The position numbers and the translations under genes were made by a program. From assembly GCF_035046485.1 (NCBI RefSeq), contig NC_085137.1, positions 443,986,334 through 444,050,333 of the forward strand: 64,000 bases of DNA, written 5' to 3'. The notes under the pieces were generated by a model, which made no database searches, had not been told where the DNA came from, and saw nothing but the letters and a program-made list of their open reading frames with translations. This document shows, piece after piece, positions 23,756-34,520 of this stretch; positions within the stretch are counted from its first letter, which is position 1; each line of letters begins with the position of its first letter. This stretch comes from Aedes albopictus (Eukaryota > Arthropoda > Insecta > Diptera > Culicidae).

Positions 23756-24084
23756 CCTGGGACGATTTTCGGCTTGGCAGTCGCAATTGCAATCAAACGA
23801 TCAGATATTCTCCTTCATCCGACGTTTCGATGTTTATTACATCTTCTTCAGGGAATTAGAAGTGTTAATCGCTTTCGTTCTGAAAAGCTTTGTGAAAGCA
23901 TAATCCGTCTAAAACAATATTTAAAAAAAACGTTGGGATCCACTTCTAGAACACTAATAATATTCGCAGAATTCGGTTCGCGCTTCTAACAACACTACCA
24001 ACGGCCAATTTGTTTAAGCTAAGTGGCTGCCAAGCCGAAAATCGTCCCAGGTTTCCAGATTCCTCAGTCGATAGCTACCTCCAA
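23756..24084. mobile_element. Penelope-like element remnant, copy B
   Basis: Flanked by 13-bp direct repeats ATGTATGTAGAAG (23743-23755 and 24085-24097). The left terminus CCTGGGACGATTTTCGGCTT is mirrored at 24027-24051. On the minus strand it carries CTGAAGA, a short stem-loop and GAAACGTC, the hammerhead-type signature reported for Penelope-like elements. After the right arm comes an asymmetric tail with CAGTCGATAGCTACC, similar to the tail of copy A near 34.6 kb. No reverse transcriptase remains. Confidence 0.75.
23821..23852 (-). ncRNA. Hammerhead-type core of Penelope-like copy B
   Basis: The minus strand reads CTGAAGA, then AGATGT-AATAA-ACATC, then GAAACGTC. This fits CUGANGA, stem II and GAAA. 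Compared with copy A (GGTGT/ACACC), one stem II pair has changed from G-C to A-U on both sides. Stem III and a cleavage site are not convincingly formed, so activity is unproven. Confidence 0.55.
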
Positions 24085-24640
24085 ATGTATGTAGAAGTAA
24101 TTTGTCAAAATTTCATTCATGTTGATCATACCGTTAAAAAGTTATAGCCATATATGTCGCACTATGTCACAATAAGCAGATGTGGTTTTTGGTATAGTGA
24201 AATTCAACTGCTCTTACTTTGAAAGCACTCAACGAAAATGGCTGAAATTTTCACTGAAAATAGTTTAACACAACAATTTTACACTGTCAAAGTTTTATAA
24301 AAATTGGGACAGTGTTACCAGTTCTACAGTCAAAATAGTGCACGCAGAACTAAAGATGGTTAAAAAGTACCTAAAATTTACCTTGAAGCGATTTGAGCTT
24401 TGAATATTTACCAGAAAAAGTACTGATCCGATTTCGATCAAATTTTTACCACTTAATTGATACTATGTTAAGAATATCGAGTGAAATTTGCAATCGTTTT
24501 GATAGGGTAACAAAAAAGTTATAGCCTAAGCATTTTTTTGAAATGGGTGCTCAAATTTACTAAAATCTCATTTTATGATATCGACAATATCTGCGCCAAT
24601 ACTAAACCGATTTCAATGAAAATTTTATGGTATAAGGTAC

Positions 24641-24800
24641 TGTGGTGACGAGTGTCTTCACTCGTTCACCTTAATACAATGCACTCGCGCGCATTCATGC
24701 TCCTTCGTGGATACACATCAGCCGACCGACTGTGCGCAGCACAACAGAAGATTAGTCAGTATAATATACACACTCGCGCTTGCCAGACGCGGCTACCACA
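24641..24800 (+). repeat. 5' LTR
   Basis: 160 bp, TGTGGTGACG...GCTACCACA. It differs from the 3' LTR at about two positions (CGCGCGCATTC versus CGCACGCATTC; GTCAGTATAATA versus GTCAGTCTAATA). Confidence 0.92.
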
Positions 24801-24802
24801 AG

Positions 24803-24816
24803 TGGCGACGAGGATG
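24803..24816 (+). other. Primer-binding site candidate
   Basis: TGGCGACGAGGATG begins two bases after the LTR end, as expected for a site complementary to a tRNA 3' CCA end. The TGGCGAC start resembles tRNA-Arg-type sites of insect Ty3 elements from memory; the primer tRNA is not established. Confidence 0.6.
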
Positions 24817-25571
24817 AAAAGTAAAATCAAGTTCTACCGCGTAAGGTTCGCGTTTTTTATTCGTTTTTGATTGATATGATTTGTGCTTATATTTTGTGTT
24901 AGTATATCGCAAAGTGACTGAGCAATTTAGTTGCATTGGAGCGAAAAAAAAAACATGTGATTGGAATACATACGAGAAAAAATGGTGTTTATTGGTGAAA
25001 AATGCAAATAGATCGGAAAGAAATGAAAAAATATAATAATTTAAAAAAAATCAATCGTAAAAAGTGAAGAAAGAAGGCTAATAGTGTGAAGAGTTTTGAT
25101 TTTCCAGCAGGCGAAAAATGAAAGCAACGATGTGACGCCGCTTGTAGCGTGGTTGCTTTGTGCAGAAAAAAAGTGTTGACCTTGAGTCATTGTTCGATGC
25201 GCGCGGCATGGATGAGTGTTTTACAGTGAATGTGCTAGTGATCCACCGCGGAGGATCAATGTAACACAGATCGTGCAAATGTGTGTCTGTTTCTGCTGGA
25301 TGAAGGTGGAAATTGGAATTACTGCAAAATGCGGTGTGATGTTGTGGTACGGTGATGCCGTGGAAGAACACAGTGAGTATATGCATTGTAGCGTCGGCGT
25401 TGCTCCAGATGCACTGGCGCGATGAAGGATGTGTGCTGTTTTTTGTTACTGAGAGGTATGCAAGTATTATCAATTCGGTTGATCTCGTATCTAAAGTGAT
25501 AGAAAGGTGCAATGGAACACAATCTAAATTTTGTGAACGCCCATTATTGCACCAAAATCTTTGAAGACATC

Positions 25572-25630
25572 GTGATTAAATTCACTACTGATAAAAGATA
25601 GTACTTTGAAATATTGTGATTAAATTCACT
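25572..25630 (+). repeat. GTGATTAAATTCACT cluster 1
   Basis: Exact copies at 25572-25586 and 25616-25630, spaced 44 bases start to start. The flanks outside the 15-mer are unrelated. Confidence 0.9.
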
Positions 25631-26477
25631 TCTGGTATTATAAAATCTTTTTATTGAGTGCTGCTATGTTAATATAAATAAAAATGCCATTCTTCAAGTT
25701 TCCAGCACCTATTGAACCGTGTTGTTCTCTGTATAGTTCAGGAATAATGAAATGTACACAACGTTTCTTTTTCTTTTCCTTCTAACTCGCAGGGAGTTAG
25801 TCGCTTGTTTATTGAAAACACCAATTGGATAAGCATGTGCGTAGTACATTTGATGTAGAATGAGTTTCTTATAAGCCGCAGTTTATTTTACAATCCATAG
25901 AATGCATAAATTCCACTGATGGTAGAAAAAAAAACAACTAATTTCGATATCTGCCGTTGGGTTTGACGCTTTCGGTTTGTTGCGGATGGTGCATTCTAGC
26001 TATCAATGCACACATACGGTTGAAAATTATCATGCCATCCACAAATATAAAAAAAGGCCCAGACTTTAAGACAATCGTACCCAGTTTAATAAACTTTCAA
26101 CGTTTCATGACACTATTTTGATTTTGAACTTAATTCAACAAATACTCCATAAAGTCCATAATTTAGTTCAAGTGACCAGCGGTTTTTTATGCAGTTTGTT
26201 CAAAGCTAGAGGTTGTATGTAGAGGTTGATTGCATCAACGGATTTCAATAGACCTCACCAAGTAATCGCGATATTTCTGACGAATTTTCCTCACCTTCCG
26301 AATGTTGTCCATGTCATGTATTTAAACATTTTGATGGAGTTTATCGTTAGTACATAGTTGGTTTGTGAGTAGATTCACGAGAAGTGCGTGAAGGATATTG
26401 TGATTGGATTATCTGAACACATATGGAAGGTATTTGTGATTAAGATAATGAGAAGAACGTGACACATTGAGAGGACT

Positions 26478-26679
26478 GTGATTAAATTCACTAAGAGCAA
26501 GACGATGTTGTGATTAAGCTCACTTGAAAACCACGGATAGGTAACAGTCATGTGATTAAATTCACTAACAATGTGGTGAAATCGGCTAATTGAGTTACTG
26601 AGAGAGCTCATGGGACCAACTGTGATTAAATTCACTGACTGACCGCCTGAGTACATAAAGAATTGTGTTTAAATTCACT
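26478..26679 (+). repeat. GTGATTAAATTCACT cluster 2
   Basis: Exact copies at 26478, 26552 and 26622; near-copies at 26510 (GTGATTAAGCTCACT) and 26665 (GTGTTTAAATTCACT). Start spacings are 32, 42, 70 and 43. All are in the same orientation. Weaker variants precede the cluster near 26398 and 26435. Confidence 0.9.
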
Positions 26680-27900
26680 TACATGCAGAAGGAGAAAGAA
26701 GTGTATTGAATAAAAAGTACAACAGAGATATTTGAGTACACGGAGGATGAGGGAACACATATAAGCTATGAGGCTGGGAGAGGGGCTGTTCAGCGTGATC
26801 CTGCCGAGAGAGTCTTCAAGTTTTGGTCCCATGGAAGATCTTTTTATTTTTTCGCTCACCTGAGATATACATTATTTCTTGATATCTGCTACACGAGTGT
26901 AAATGGTAAAGCGAAACACTGAGGTGGTCAGCGTCAAAGGGAGAAATAAACATGGAAGATAGTGATTTCACAGGCTGGCATCAGGAAAAGGGCAGAATTG
27001 TTTTTCATATCATATCTTGGTTTGAATTTTAGGTGGTGCTTTTGTGATAGAGGATGTTATCAGGATAACCATACCATTAAGGGGCCACTTGTAATGAAAT
27101 TGGCGTAGTTTTGTTCCTTTGCTACGTTGGTAGCCGGACAGAGTTTTGTGTATACATTGTTTCTCTCATGTATTGTCCTGGTAGTTGCTTCGTTTCGACG
27201 GTTTAACGAGAAATGGATTAAACAGTTCCATGGATCAAACTGGATATATGATTGCTTCAAATGTGAAATTAGTGTCAAGTCCAAGAACGCATATTTTGTT
27301 CCAGACTGGTACCACGGTGTACAACATTTAGAAGGTGAAAAAAAAATTCCGAAAAGCTGACACTTCTTGATGACATAAATCAAATCGTTGAAAGACGTGA
27401 ACAAAATGATCTAGTACATCAATTTGATCAACGTAAAAGGACGATAAGAACGACGACATGTTTACGTCGGGAATTTGTGTGTACATAGCAGGGGCGTACA
27501 ATTTCGTTTCAATGATACACTTGCATGCAACATTTGAATGAGTCACTTCAAGTGTTTCATACATTTTTCTAATGACTCGGTCGTTAAAAAAAACTTTTCC
27601 ACTCATCGTAGCACTCGGTAGTCTCCCACCCGGTCGCATTGCTTGTGCTTCACCCGTCAGAGCATTAGTGTCTCACTGGTGCGCGCTAGTCTCTCAATGG
27701 TTACGGGCGCCGGTTAATTGGATTTAAGTGGTCGAATTTGTTATCCTCTTTCATAAAACATAATTATCATTCTATTGACGTGCACCACTATTTAAAAATG
27801 TGGTTTAAATAGTGTTTTTAGCATGTTGAAGTATTTCAATGACTCATAAATGAAACGAAAATCCAAGTGTATCATCCCATGTTTCATACACACTTGTTTC

Positions 27901-29236
27901 CAAGGGGCCTGCAACTCTAAACTTTTGCTAAACTTTACTAATAGTACAGCACTAGTATTTGTAGTATTTTAAGTATTTCTCAATCAAAGCAACGTTTCCA
28001 ACGATGGTTGTCAAGCGTTGTTGTTTGCTTGGCTTCTGTCATCGTGGTCTGTGCTATTGAGGTACGAATGCCATCTTCATCTTACGAGAGTTTACAAGTT
28101 CCTCTTGAATATAAAGTAATTTGTGATGTAAGTACGCACAGGAACAGTTAAGTTTAAGTTGAAATCTGTTTTATTTCGATATTAACAGTGAATGTCTCGA
28201 TACCAAACTCTTGATTTCTTCGCGATAGCTAACGTAGAGGAGAGCGCAGGAAAGGCCGGGTGACACAGTTGGGCATCTGTTTCTGATCACCAAGGTTGAC
28301 GGACGTGTAGACGCTTTACGGTGACCAACGGGATGGGATCAGGGGTCACGAATCGGCGATCGGATCAGCGGCCTTGACAACGGATTGTGGTTGATCTCGT
28401 GCGTAGCGAAGAGAAGGCATGGAGGCGTGGGTGCGAGGCGGCGATTGTCGACAGAGGCAGTCGTTTAGGATCACAGAATAGTTTGGCCGATGGTTGCTGA
28501 TTCGGACGGCTACAGCAGTCGTAAAGGACTACCGAAGGGCTGGGCCGATGGCTTAAGGTTCAGCCGGCTCCGGTGACTAATGAGTTTACAGAGGTGTCCA
28601 GCTCCGTTGGCTGATTCGCCAGCTAAGGTCGAGAGGAAAAGTTTTCCAGGGTTGATGAAGCAGGGCTTCATTGTACCAGAACAATCAAAATGTTACCGTG
28701 CAACAACAGGATTATTGCATAAAATAACTGTACATATTTAAAGGTCTTCATAGTTGTGATATATTTGAATAATTGTCATTATGATATAAATACATAACGG
28801 AAAACTGCTTTAAATAGTCGTATTGTTTGGATCTATTAACGAACCTGTGTATTACACCAAAAACACTGTAATGGGTTGCGGTCAAGGAGAATTACTAATC
28901 GAAACAAGGAAATATAGAGATGATTGGGGGGTTTCTGCTTTCTAAATGGCTCAGCTTGGTCCCTATCAAGGAATGTACCGCTGACAAAAATCGTTTAACG
29001 TGGTCCGGCCGTGGCGTGGCCTGCACCCGGTCCTGTACAATGAGAAACTCCCATATTTAATTGGGAATCAATCTTACCCAAGATCCGTGGGAGCTTGACA
29101 TTTGTTTCGCTCTAGTCAATGCTCTTATTTTCAATCACAGCAAGCTGCTTGCTTGGATGTGATTTTCCGTTAGTATTCTTTAGTATTTTCTAGTATTTAC
29201 GGAAATCTATGAAAGTTTAGAGTTGCAGGCCCCTTG
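27901..29236. mobile_element. hAT-type non-autonomous element nested in the LTR element
   Basis: An 8-bp target duplication CTTGTTTC (27893-27900 and 29237-29244) flanks 1336 bp. The 25-bp perfect inverted termini start CAAGGGGCCTGCAACTCTAA. An 8-bp duplication with CAAGGGG-type ends fits the hAT superfamily. No transposase frame is present. The segment 28190-28680 is markedly more GC-rich than the rest and may itself be a captured fragment of unknown origin. Confidence 0.85.
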
Positions 29237-30205
29237 CTTGTTTCTGTAGCAGCAACGAACGAGTGTGTTGCTGGGTGAGAGATGAAGCATCACAGCAGTC
29301 CGTTCGCATGGGAAACGATTTGCTACAGTCGTCGTACGTCATGTTTTCCTTTCGAAATTGCACGACCCTGGTACATAGTACTGCATGTCTTGTGATCTTC
29401 TATGAGTGTTGATATAGGATCCTAGGATATTGCTCAATCCAAATGCATGTGTTGTAGTGACTTGTTTCCATATTCTATGTGTTAAGAATTTATGAGTACT
29501 TTCAAAACATTTTGTTTTGTTCTCCCATATATAGATTTCTTACATTAGGTTTCGTGAGACTTTTCAGAACAACTCAATATGATGGTACAGGCTCACATCT
29601 TTATTGATGAAGTACTCTGCTTGACAATTGCTTTAGTCAGAGTGAAAGTTGATGGAGTTAAGTGATATTGTTCTGCAGTTGAAACGAATTTGACAGCGGT
29701 CTGATCAAGGATGTGCTCACACAAAGTGAGCTCTGCCTCTGGGAGATGTCCGTTTGTAGCCTAAGGTATTCAATGGGTCTGTTTGGTTTGATGCGCAGTA
29801 TTGTTACATATTAGACAAGTGTTCCAAGTTTGAATGCAAGGAGTGCACTCGAGTGATTTGATTAAGTGGAGCGAGTTTTTGCTTGAAGCCGCGTTGTTTG
29901 GAGTTGTTGTACCAAACAGTGTCCAGGACTCTGTTAGGAATGTGATTAGTTGTACCGGTCCTATGATCGAAGCAGTGGATGAGCGAGTGTTCGGCAAGAC
30001 TTAATCGTAGTTTCCTTGGATTTCTTAAGTGTGGAGTGTCTCCGCATTCAGTTGCAAGTTTGTCATTTTAGGGAGATCTCAGGTGGTGTAAAGGTGGTCG
30101 AGCACTTACTTGACTGAGAAGCAGACGATGTCCTAGTTGGTGCGTTGCGCCTTGAGGAGGATTTAAGACGTTCAGGTGTAGGTCGGTGCAACATGGTGAG
30201 GACTT

Positions 30206-30249
30206 GTGATTAAATTCACTGGAAGCGTGCTGTTGTGATTAAATTCACT
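30206..30249 (+). repeat. GTGATTAAATTCACT cluster 3
   Basis: Exact copies at 30206-30220 and 30235-30249 (29 bases start to start), followed by a weaker variant GTAATTAAATTTAC near 30312. Confidence 0.9.
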
Positions 30250-31342
30250 GAGGGTGTTCAAGAAGCAGTGGATTCGATTACAAGAATCCATTATGGAGGA
30301 TGGTAAATGTGGTAATTAAATTTACAGGGATGAACATCCGTTCTACCTAAGGATGTCTTGAGGAAGAAATACAGTAAAGCGAGATAATTGGATTGGTTCT
30401 ACTGCGAGAAGGTGTGTTTCGGAAGGTCGGGTTACAAAGTGCATGGTGGTGCTGCAGAGTTGTGCTGAAATGAGATCTAGCAGCATACTTTGGGTGATCA
30501 ACATGAGAGCTGCACTGCAGTGGTCACATATTAGAAGAGTGACTATCGGAAGAGGTGTTCAATGGGAAAGCAAAATATAACGTTATTTTCAAGCCAGGCT
30601 GCTCACATGAAAGATTTTTGCGATTGCAAAGAATATTCAAAGTATCATGGTCGTACGGTTGGGTTCGATTTACATGTTGATGTTTTTGCATATACAAGAG
30701 AACATTCAGTGCAACTGAAAGCGTTTGACTAGGACAAATGAAGAACAGACTCACAATTCAAAGATAACTAATAATAAGTAATTATTCGTTGAAAGGAGAA
30801 GACTTTCGAGGAAGTCGTATATTCGGAACTTATAGATAATATGCGTGTGTTAAAGTATAGTGAACCTATGATGAGTAAGGGGAGCAACTGCTCTGCCATG
30901 GTAAAATACCTTTAGAGTAGTTTAACACTATGTGGTCATGGTTATTTGCGTAATCATTGGTCAGATGCTGATTGGTGTTTAGGCAGGAGAGTGCCACGGT
31001 GTCACATTTTGATAAGTCGTACAAGGCCGGCCGATTGTGTCCTTGATTAGGGGACACACTTCATTATATGGGGGGAGAGACGGAGCCGGTCTGCAGAAAC
31101 TTGAAAGTATTGGTCTGGCGGCAGCCTCATGATTACCTGAAGGATGATGGCGTGCGGATCAAGGGAATCATAGGAAATTCATGGAGTACTAGTAGGTGTA
31201 CTTTATTCATGGAGTGTGGCATCGAATCACTACATTAAATTCATGATTATCCCATATGGCGTTAAGACGATTCTGACACTCGACGTTTCAAGGTTCATTC
31301 GGACTTTAGAGAACTCTAAGCCAATGCGCAAATTCAGATTAT

Positions 31343-31353
31343 AGAAAGGGGGA
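31343..31353 (+). other. Polypurine tract
   Basis: AGAAAGGGGGA lies directly upstream of the TGTGG start of the 3' LTR, the position expected for plus-strand priming. Confidence 0.7.
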
Positions 31354-31513
31354 TGTGGTGACGAGTGTCTTCACTCGTTCACCTTAATACAATGCACTCG
31401 CACGCATTCATGCTCCTTCGTGGATACACATCAGCCGACCGACTGTGCGCAGCACAACAGAAGATTAGTCAGTCTAATATACACACTCGCGCTTGCCAGA
31501 CGCGGCTACCACA
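31354..31513 (+). repeat. 3' LTR
   Basis: 160 bp, paired with the 5' LTR; followed directly by the GGTAC target duplication. Confidence 0.92.
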
Positions 31514-31621
31514 GGTACACATAATATACTATTCATGGTCAAAAAATAAGCTATTTTGGCAAACGCAATCAAAAGTTATACAAAATTTTCTGTGTCCCAA
31601 TTTTATCGAATACACCCTTTA

Positions 31622-32127
31622 GGCGTCTCTGGATTATGGGTCACTAAAGTTATAGTCGTTGTTCTAAAAACACCAATTTAAGATTCCATAAGCCCATAAT
31701 TCCAAAATGCTTCGTTACTAACACCAAACACTCCGTAACGACACAGCTTAAGCCTTCAAAATCGACCGCAGAGCTGCGGAAATTAATTTTATTGTCATCA
31801 TTAAACCTCGGTTGATGTCAGACATAACTCATGGCAGATGGTGGATGCATGAGTGGCTGTTCTGCACCGCGACGACACCTCGCTCCATCAGACAACGAAC
31901 GCCGACGACGATGATGACGATTTGCGGCGGTTTGTTATGTTTGAAGTACACGATCTTTTGCAAATCTGACGACAAATGCCTAGCTTTTGGGAACTGGTTA
32001 TGACGGGTTATGGGGGATTTTGCTGGGAACTGATCGCGTGCCAACAAAAGATACGACTCATTTATGTTTGGTTTAATGTGTGAAAAGAAGTTGAGCCACG
32101 AGAATGTGTTGCAGACGCGAGCAGCAG
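31622..32127. other. Unassigned spacer
   Basis: Between the 23-31 kb nest and the minisatellite. Short frames on both strands around 31812-32047 overlap each other and have no domain signature. Nothing is called. Confidence 0.3.
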
Positions 32128-32880
32128 AATCGTGTGGGATTCGTACAGAATCCCTCCTGGAAGTCGAAAAAAAAATCCTCCTGGAATTCGAACAGAATCC
32201 CTACTGAGATTCGAACAGAATCCCTGCTGAGATTCGAACAGAATCCCTCCTGGGATCAAACAGAATGTATTCTGGGATTTGAACTGAATCCCTCCTGGAA
32301 TTTGTACATAATCCCTTTTGGGATTCGAAGAGAATTCCTCTTGGAATTCGAACAGAATCCCTCCTGGGATTCGAACAGAATTCCTTTTGGGATTCAAAGA
32401 GAATTCCTCCTTAGATTCAAACAGATTTCCTTCCTTGAATTCGAACAGAATCCCTGCTGAGATTCGAACATAATCTCTCCTGGGATTAGAAGAGAATTCC
32501 TTTTGGGATTCGAAGAGAATTCCTCCTTAGATTCGAACAGAATTCCTCCTGGAACTCGAACAGAATCCCTACTGAGATTTGAACATAATCCCTGCAGAGA
32601 TTTGAACAGAATCCCTGCTTGGAATTGAACAGAATCTCTGATGGGATTCGAACAGAAACCCTCATGGGACTCAAACAGAATGTATTCTGGGAGTTAAACA
32701 GAATCCCTCCTGAGATTTCTGGGAATCGAAGAGAATTTCTCCTTAGACTCGAACAGAATTGCTCCTGGAATTCGTACAGAAACCCTCCTGGGTTTTGAAC
32801 AGAATCCCTCTTGGGATTCAAACAGAATGCATTCGGGAAATTCAACAGAATCTCTCCTGGGATTTGAACATACTTATTCC
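32128..32880 (+). repeat. 23-bp minisatellite, GATTCGAACAGAATCCC type
   Basis: About 32 diverged copies of a 23-base unit made of GGATTCGAACAGAATCCC plus five variable bases (TCCTG, TGCTG, TTTTG). The unit contains the dyad GGATTC-GAACA-GAATCC. The frames on both strands (118 codons plus, 111 and 150 codons minus) arise because the unit is poor in stops. Sequence unrelated to the GAATTC minisatellite. Confidence 0.85.
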
Positions 32881-33307
32881 ACAGAGAACAGACGTCTATC
32901 TTTGCTTTCTGCCTTGTGTAAAACTTTGTAACGGTCATATCAGAGTATGTGGTTAAGCTCCCGTTGCGTGGCGCTAGTATCCTATCACTTACACTGTCGT
33001 GTTGTCATTTTTGCCCCTGGCATCAATGAAATTTATCGTAGCCAACATCTAACTGCCTTATACTCATATTCGTGCAAATTGAAACGAGCGTGTAATCAAC
33101 AAACGCAGCTTTTGTTTGATGTCGTGAGCCACACACGAAATCACATTCACAATGCGTGTTTGTTGGGTTGCTTTATTCAACTAATCCCATGCTCCTCTTA
33201 CCGTACATTAATATTAATGCGAGTTTGAAGTGTTTTGTGAGCATAAGAGGTGGAAAAAATGATTCCAAAAACTGATCAACAAACCAAAATAAACGTTATA
33301 CAAAATA
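32881..33307. other. Unassigned spacer
   Basis: No repeat, gene or RNA recognised. The 93-codon frame at 32947 has no domain I know. Confidence 0.3.
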
Positions 33308-33850
33308 TTTTTTTTTTTTTTTTATCTAGTCTAGTCTAGTCTAGTCTACACATACACAGCCATTCATTGAAAGAATCCTGGAAAATGATAGAATCGACTA
33401 CTTCTACCATTTTTCTTGTCATTATCAATACTTGCAAGGCATCGGAGATGTATTACAAGTATTGAAGCGGCCAGGCCTACTGTGCAGCGTTATTGAATAC
33501 AATTGAACAGAACTATGGAACGGCGACATCTCGTCAGCCGCTCTGTATCGTATGTGTAATAGATGTGAAGCAAAAACGTTGGGAGTGACGTTGCTAAGAA
33601 AGTTAATGTCACTCCGTTGGGGCTCCTCTTCTTCCTGGGATGGGACAAAGGTATTTATGGTATTAACCCCTTATGTCATGGCTCGAAAGCCTAGGTTTAA
33701 GCGCCATTGCTCGCTCTCTGAAACGAGAAGAAAATATAACGATCCCTTCCCCGACTGGATTAAATACCCTGTATTATTAACCGACAAACTACTTAAAACC
33801 ATAACTGCGAGTCTATTATGGAATCGGTAAAAGTTTCCACGATTTTATCT
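33308..33850 (-). mobile_element. Poly(A)-tailed retroposon with CTAGA-repeat 3' end
   Basis: On the minus strand the copy ends in four CTAGA units (about 33325-33346) followed by a poly-A run (33308-33323 as T on plus). This is the layout of a target-primed retroposon. The 5' limit near 33850 is uncertain. No reverse transcriptase motif; family not identified. Confidence 0.45.
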
Positions 33851-34231
33851 AAAGTTTAGACAGTATTTTGTTATAAATATTTGGTAGGAATTCTCATAAG
33901 GGTGGTGGGGGTAAGTGGACAGGTGGGGTAAAATGCACAGGGTACAGTTTCATGGCTTTTATTGTTTTTCAAAATGTTTTAACGATTGAAGCTTATGCCT
34001 AAGCATGAATTATTATACTTTTGCTGATCTTGAACATTAAAATGAAATAAACCTCTTCAAAATGACAAAAACTTAAAAAAAAATCACGTGAAAAATCGGA
34101 AATGATGTAAAATCTGCATATTATTGCTGAGGTTTTCTCGTTCGTAAGTTATTTTCAAATAACCAGGGAAGTTTTTCGGCTTCGCAGTCATCAAACGCAA
34201 TCAAACGACTAAATATCGTTCTTCATCCGAC

Positions 34232-34259
34232 GTTTCGGTGTTTATTACACCTTCTTCAG
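34232..34259 (-). ncRNA. Hammerhead-type core, left arm of copy A
   Basis: The minus strand reads CTGAAGA, AGGTGT-AATAA-ACACC, GAAACG. It is identical to the core in the right arm because the arms are perfect inverted copies. Catalytic competence is not established. Confidence 0.5.
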
Positions 34260-34493
34260 GGAATTAGAACTTGCAATCGTTCTCGTTTTGTGGGCTCGGT
34301 TTTAGCATGATCCGTCTAAAATTTCCAAAAATGACCGTTGGTTGGATAGTGAAGGTGTTTCCGAATTCAGATATTTTTAAAAAACGTTTTTTTGTTGTTC
34401 AGAAAGATTTTTGCCAACACTTTTTTGGAAATTTTAGACGGATCATGCTAAAACCGAGCCCACAAAACGAGAACGATTGCAAGTTCTAATTCC

Positions 34494-34520
34494 CTGAAGA
34501 AGGTGTAATAAACACCGAAA
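34494..34520 (+). ncRNA. Hammerhead-type core, right arm of copy A
   Basis: CTGAAGA (34494-34500), stem II GGTGT/ACACC with loop AATAA, then GAAA (34517-34520). A TTAGTC word about 30 bases further could supply a NUH cleavage triplet, but stem III pairing is weak. Hammerhead motifs in Penelope-like elements are established; activity here is inferred. Confidence 0.55.

Larger units (their letters stand above)
24641..31513 (+). mobile_element. Non-coding LTR retrotransposon (LARD-like), 6.87 kb
   Basis: Two 160-bp LTRs (24641-24800, 31354-31513), each starting TGTGGTGACG and ending GCTACCACA, flank a 6.55-kb interior. The 5-bp target duplication GGTAC lies on both sides (24636-24640, 31514-31518). 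A TGG-initial primer-binding site starts 2 bases after the 5' LTR and a purine tract abuts the 3' LTR. The interior has no gag or pol: the longest frames are about 110-145 codons with no motifs, and no protease or reverse transcriptase signature was seen. It contains seven exact copies of GTGATTAAATTCACT. The LTRs differ at about 2 of 160 positions, so insertion is recent. This fits a large retrotransposon derivative mobilised in trans. Confidence 0.9.
23451..31621. mobile_element. TA-flanked TIR element split by later insertions
   Basis: Both ends carry about 105-bp inverted repeats at roughly 95 percent identity: TAAAGGGTGTATTCGATAAA at 23451 and its complement ending at 31621. TA at each end suggests a Tc1/mariner-type element. 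Subtracting the nested LTR element (24641-31513 plus 5-bp duplication) and the Penelope-like insertion leaves an original of about 0.95 kb. The remaining interior has repeated ACCGATTTCAATGAAAATTTT-like text and no transposase. Confidence 0.8.

Noticed and set aside
25572..26679. CRISPR-like array of GTGATTAAATTCACT repeats
   Set aside because: Eukaryotic retrotransposon context, spacers from 14 to 55 bases of irregular length, and no cas genes.
28121..28719. Solo LTR inside the hAT-type element
   Set aside because: GC-rich block has LTR-like flavour, but no 4-6 bp duplication or TG/CA boundary pair could be fixed.
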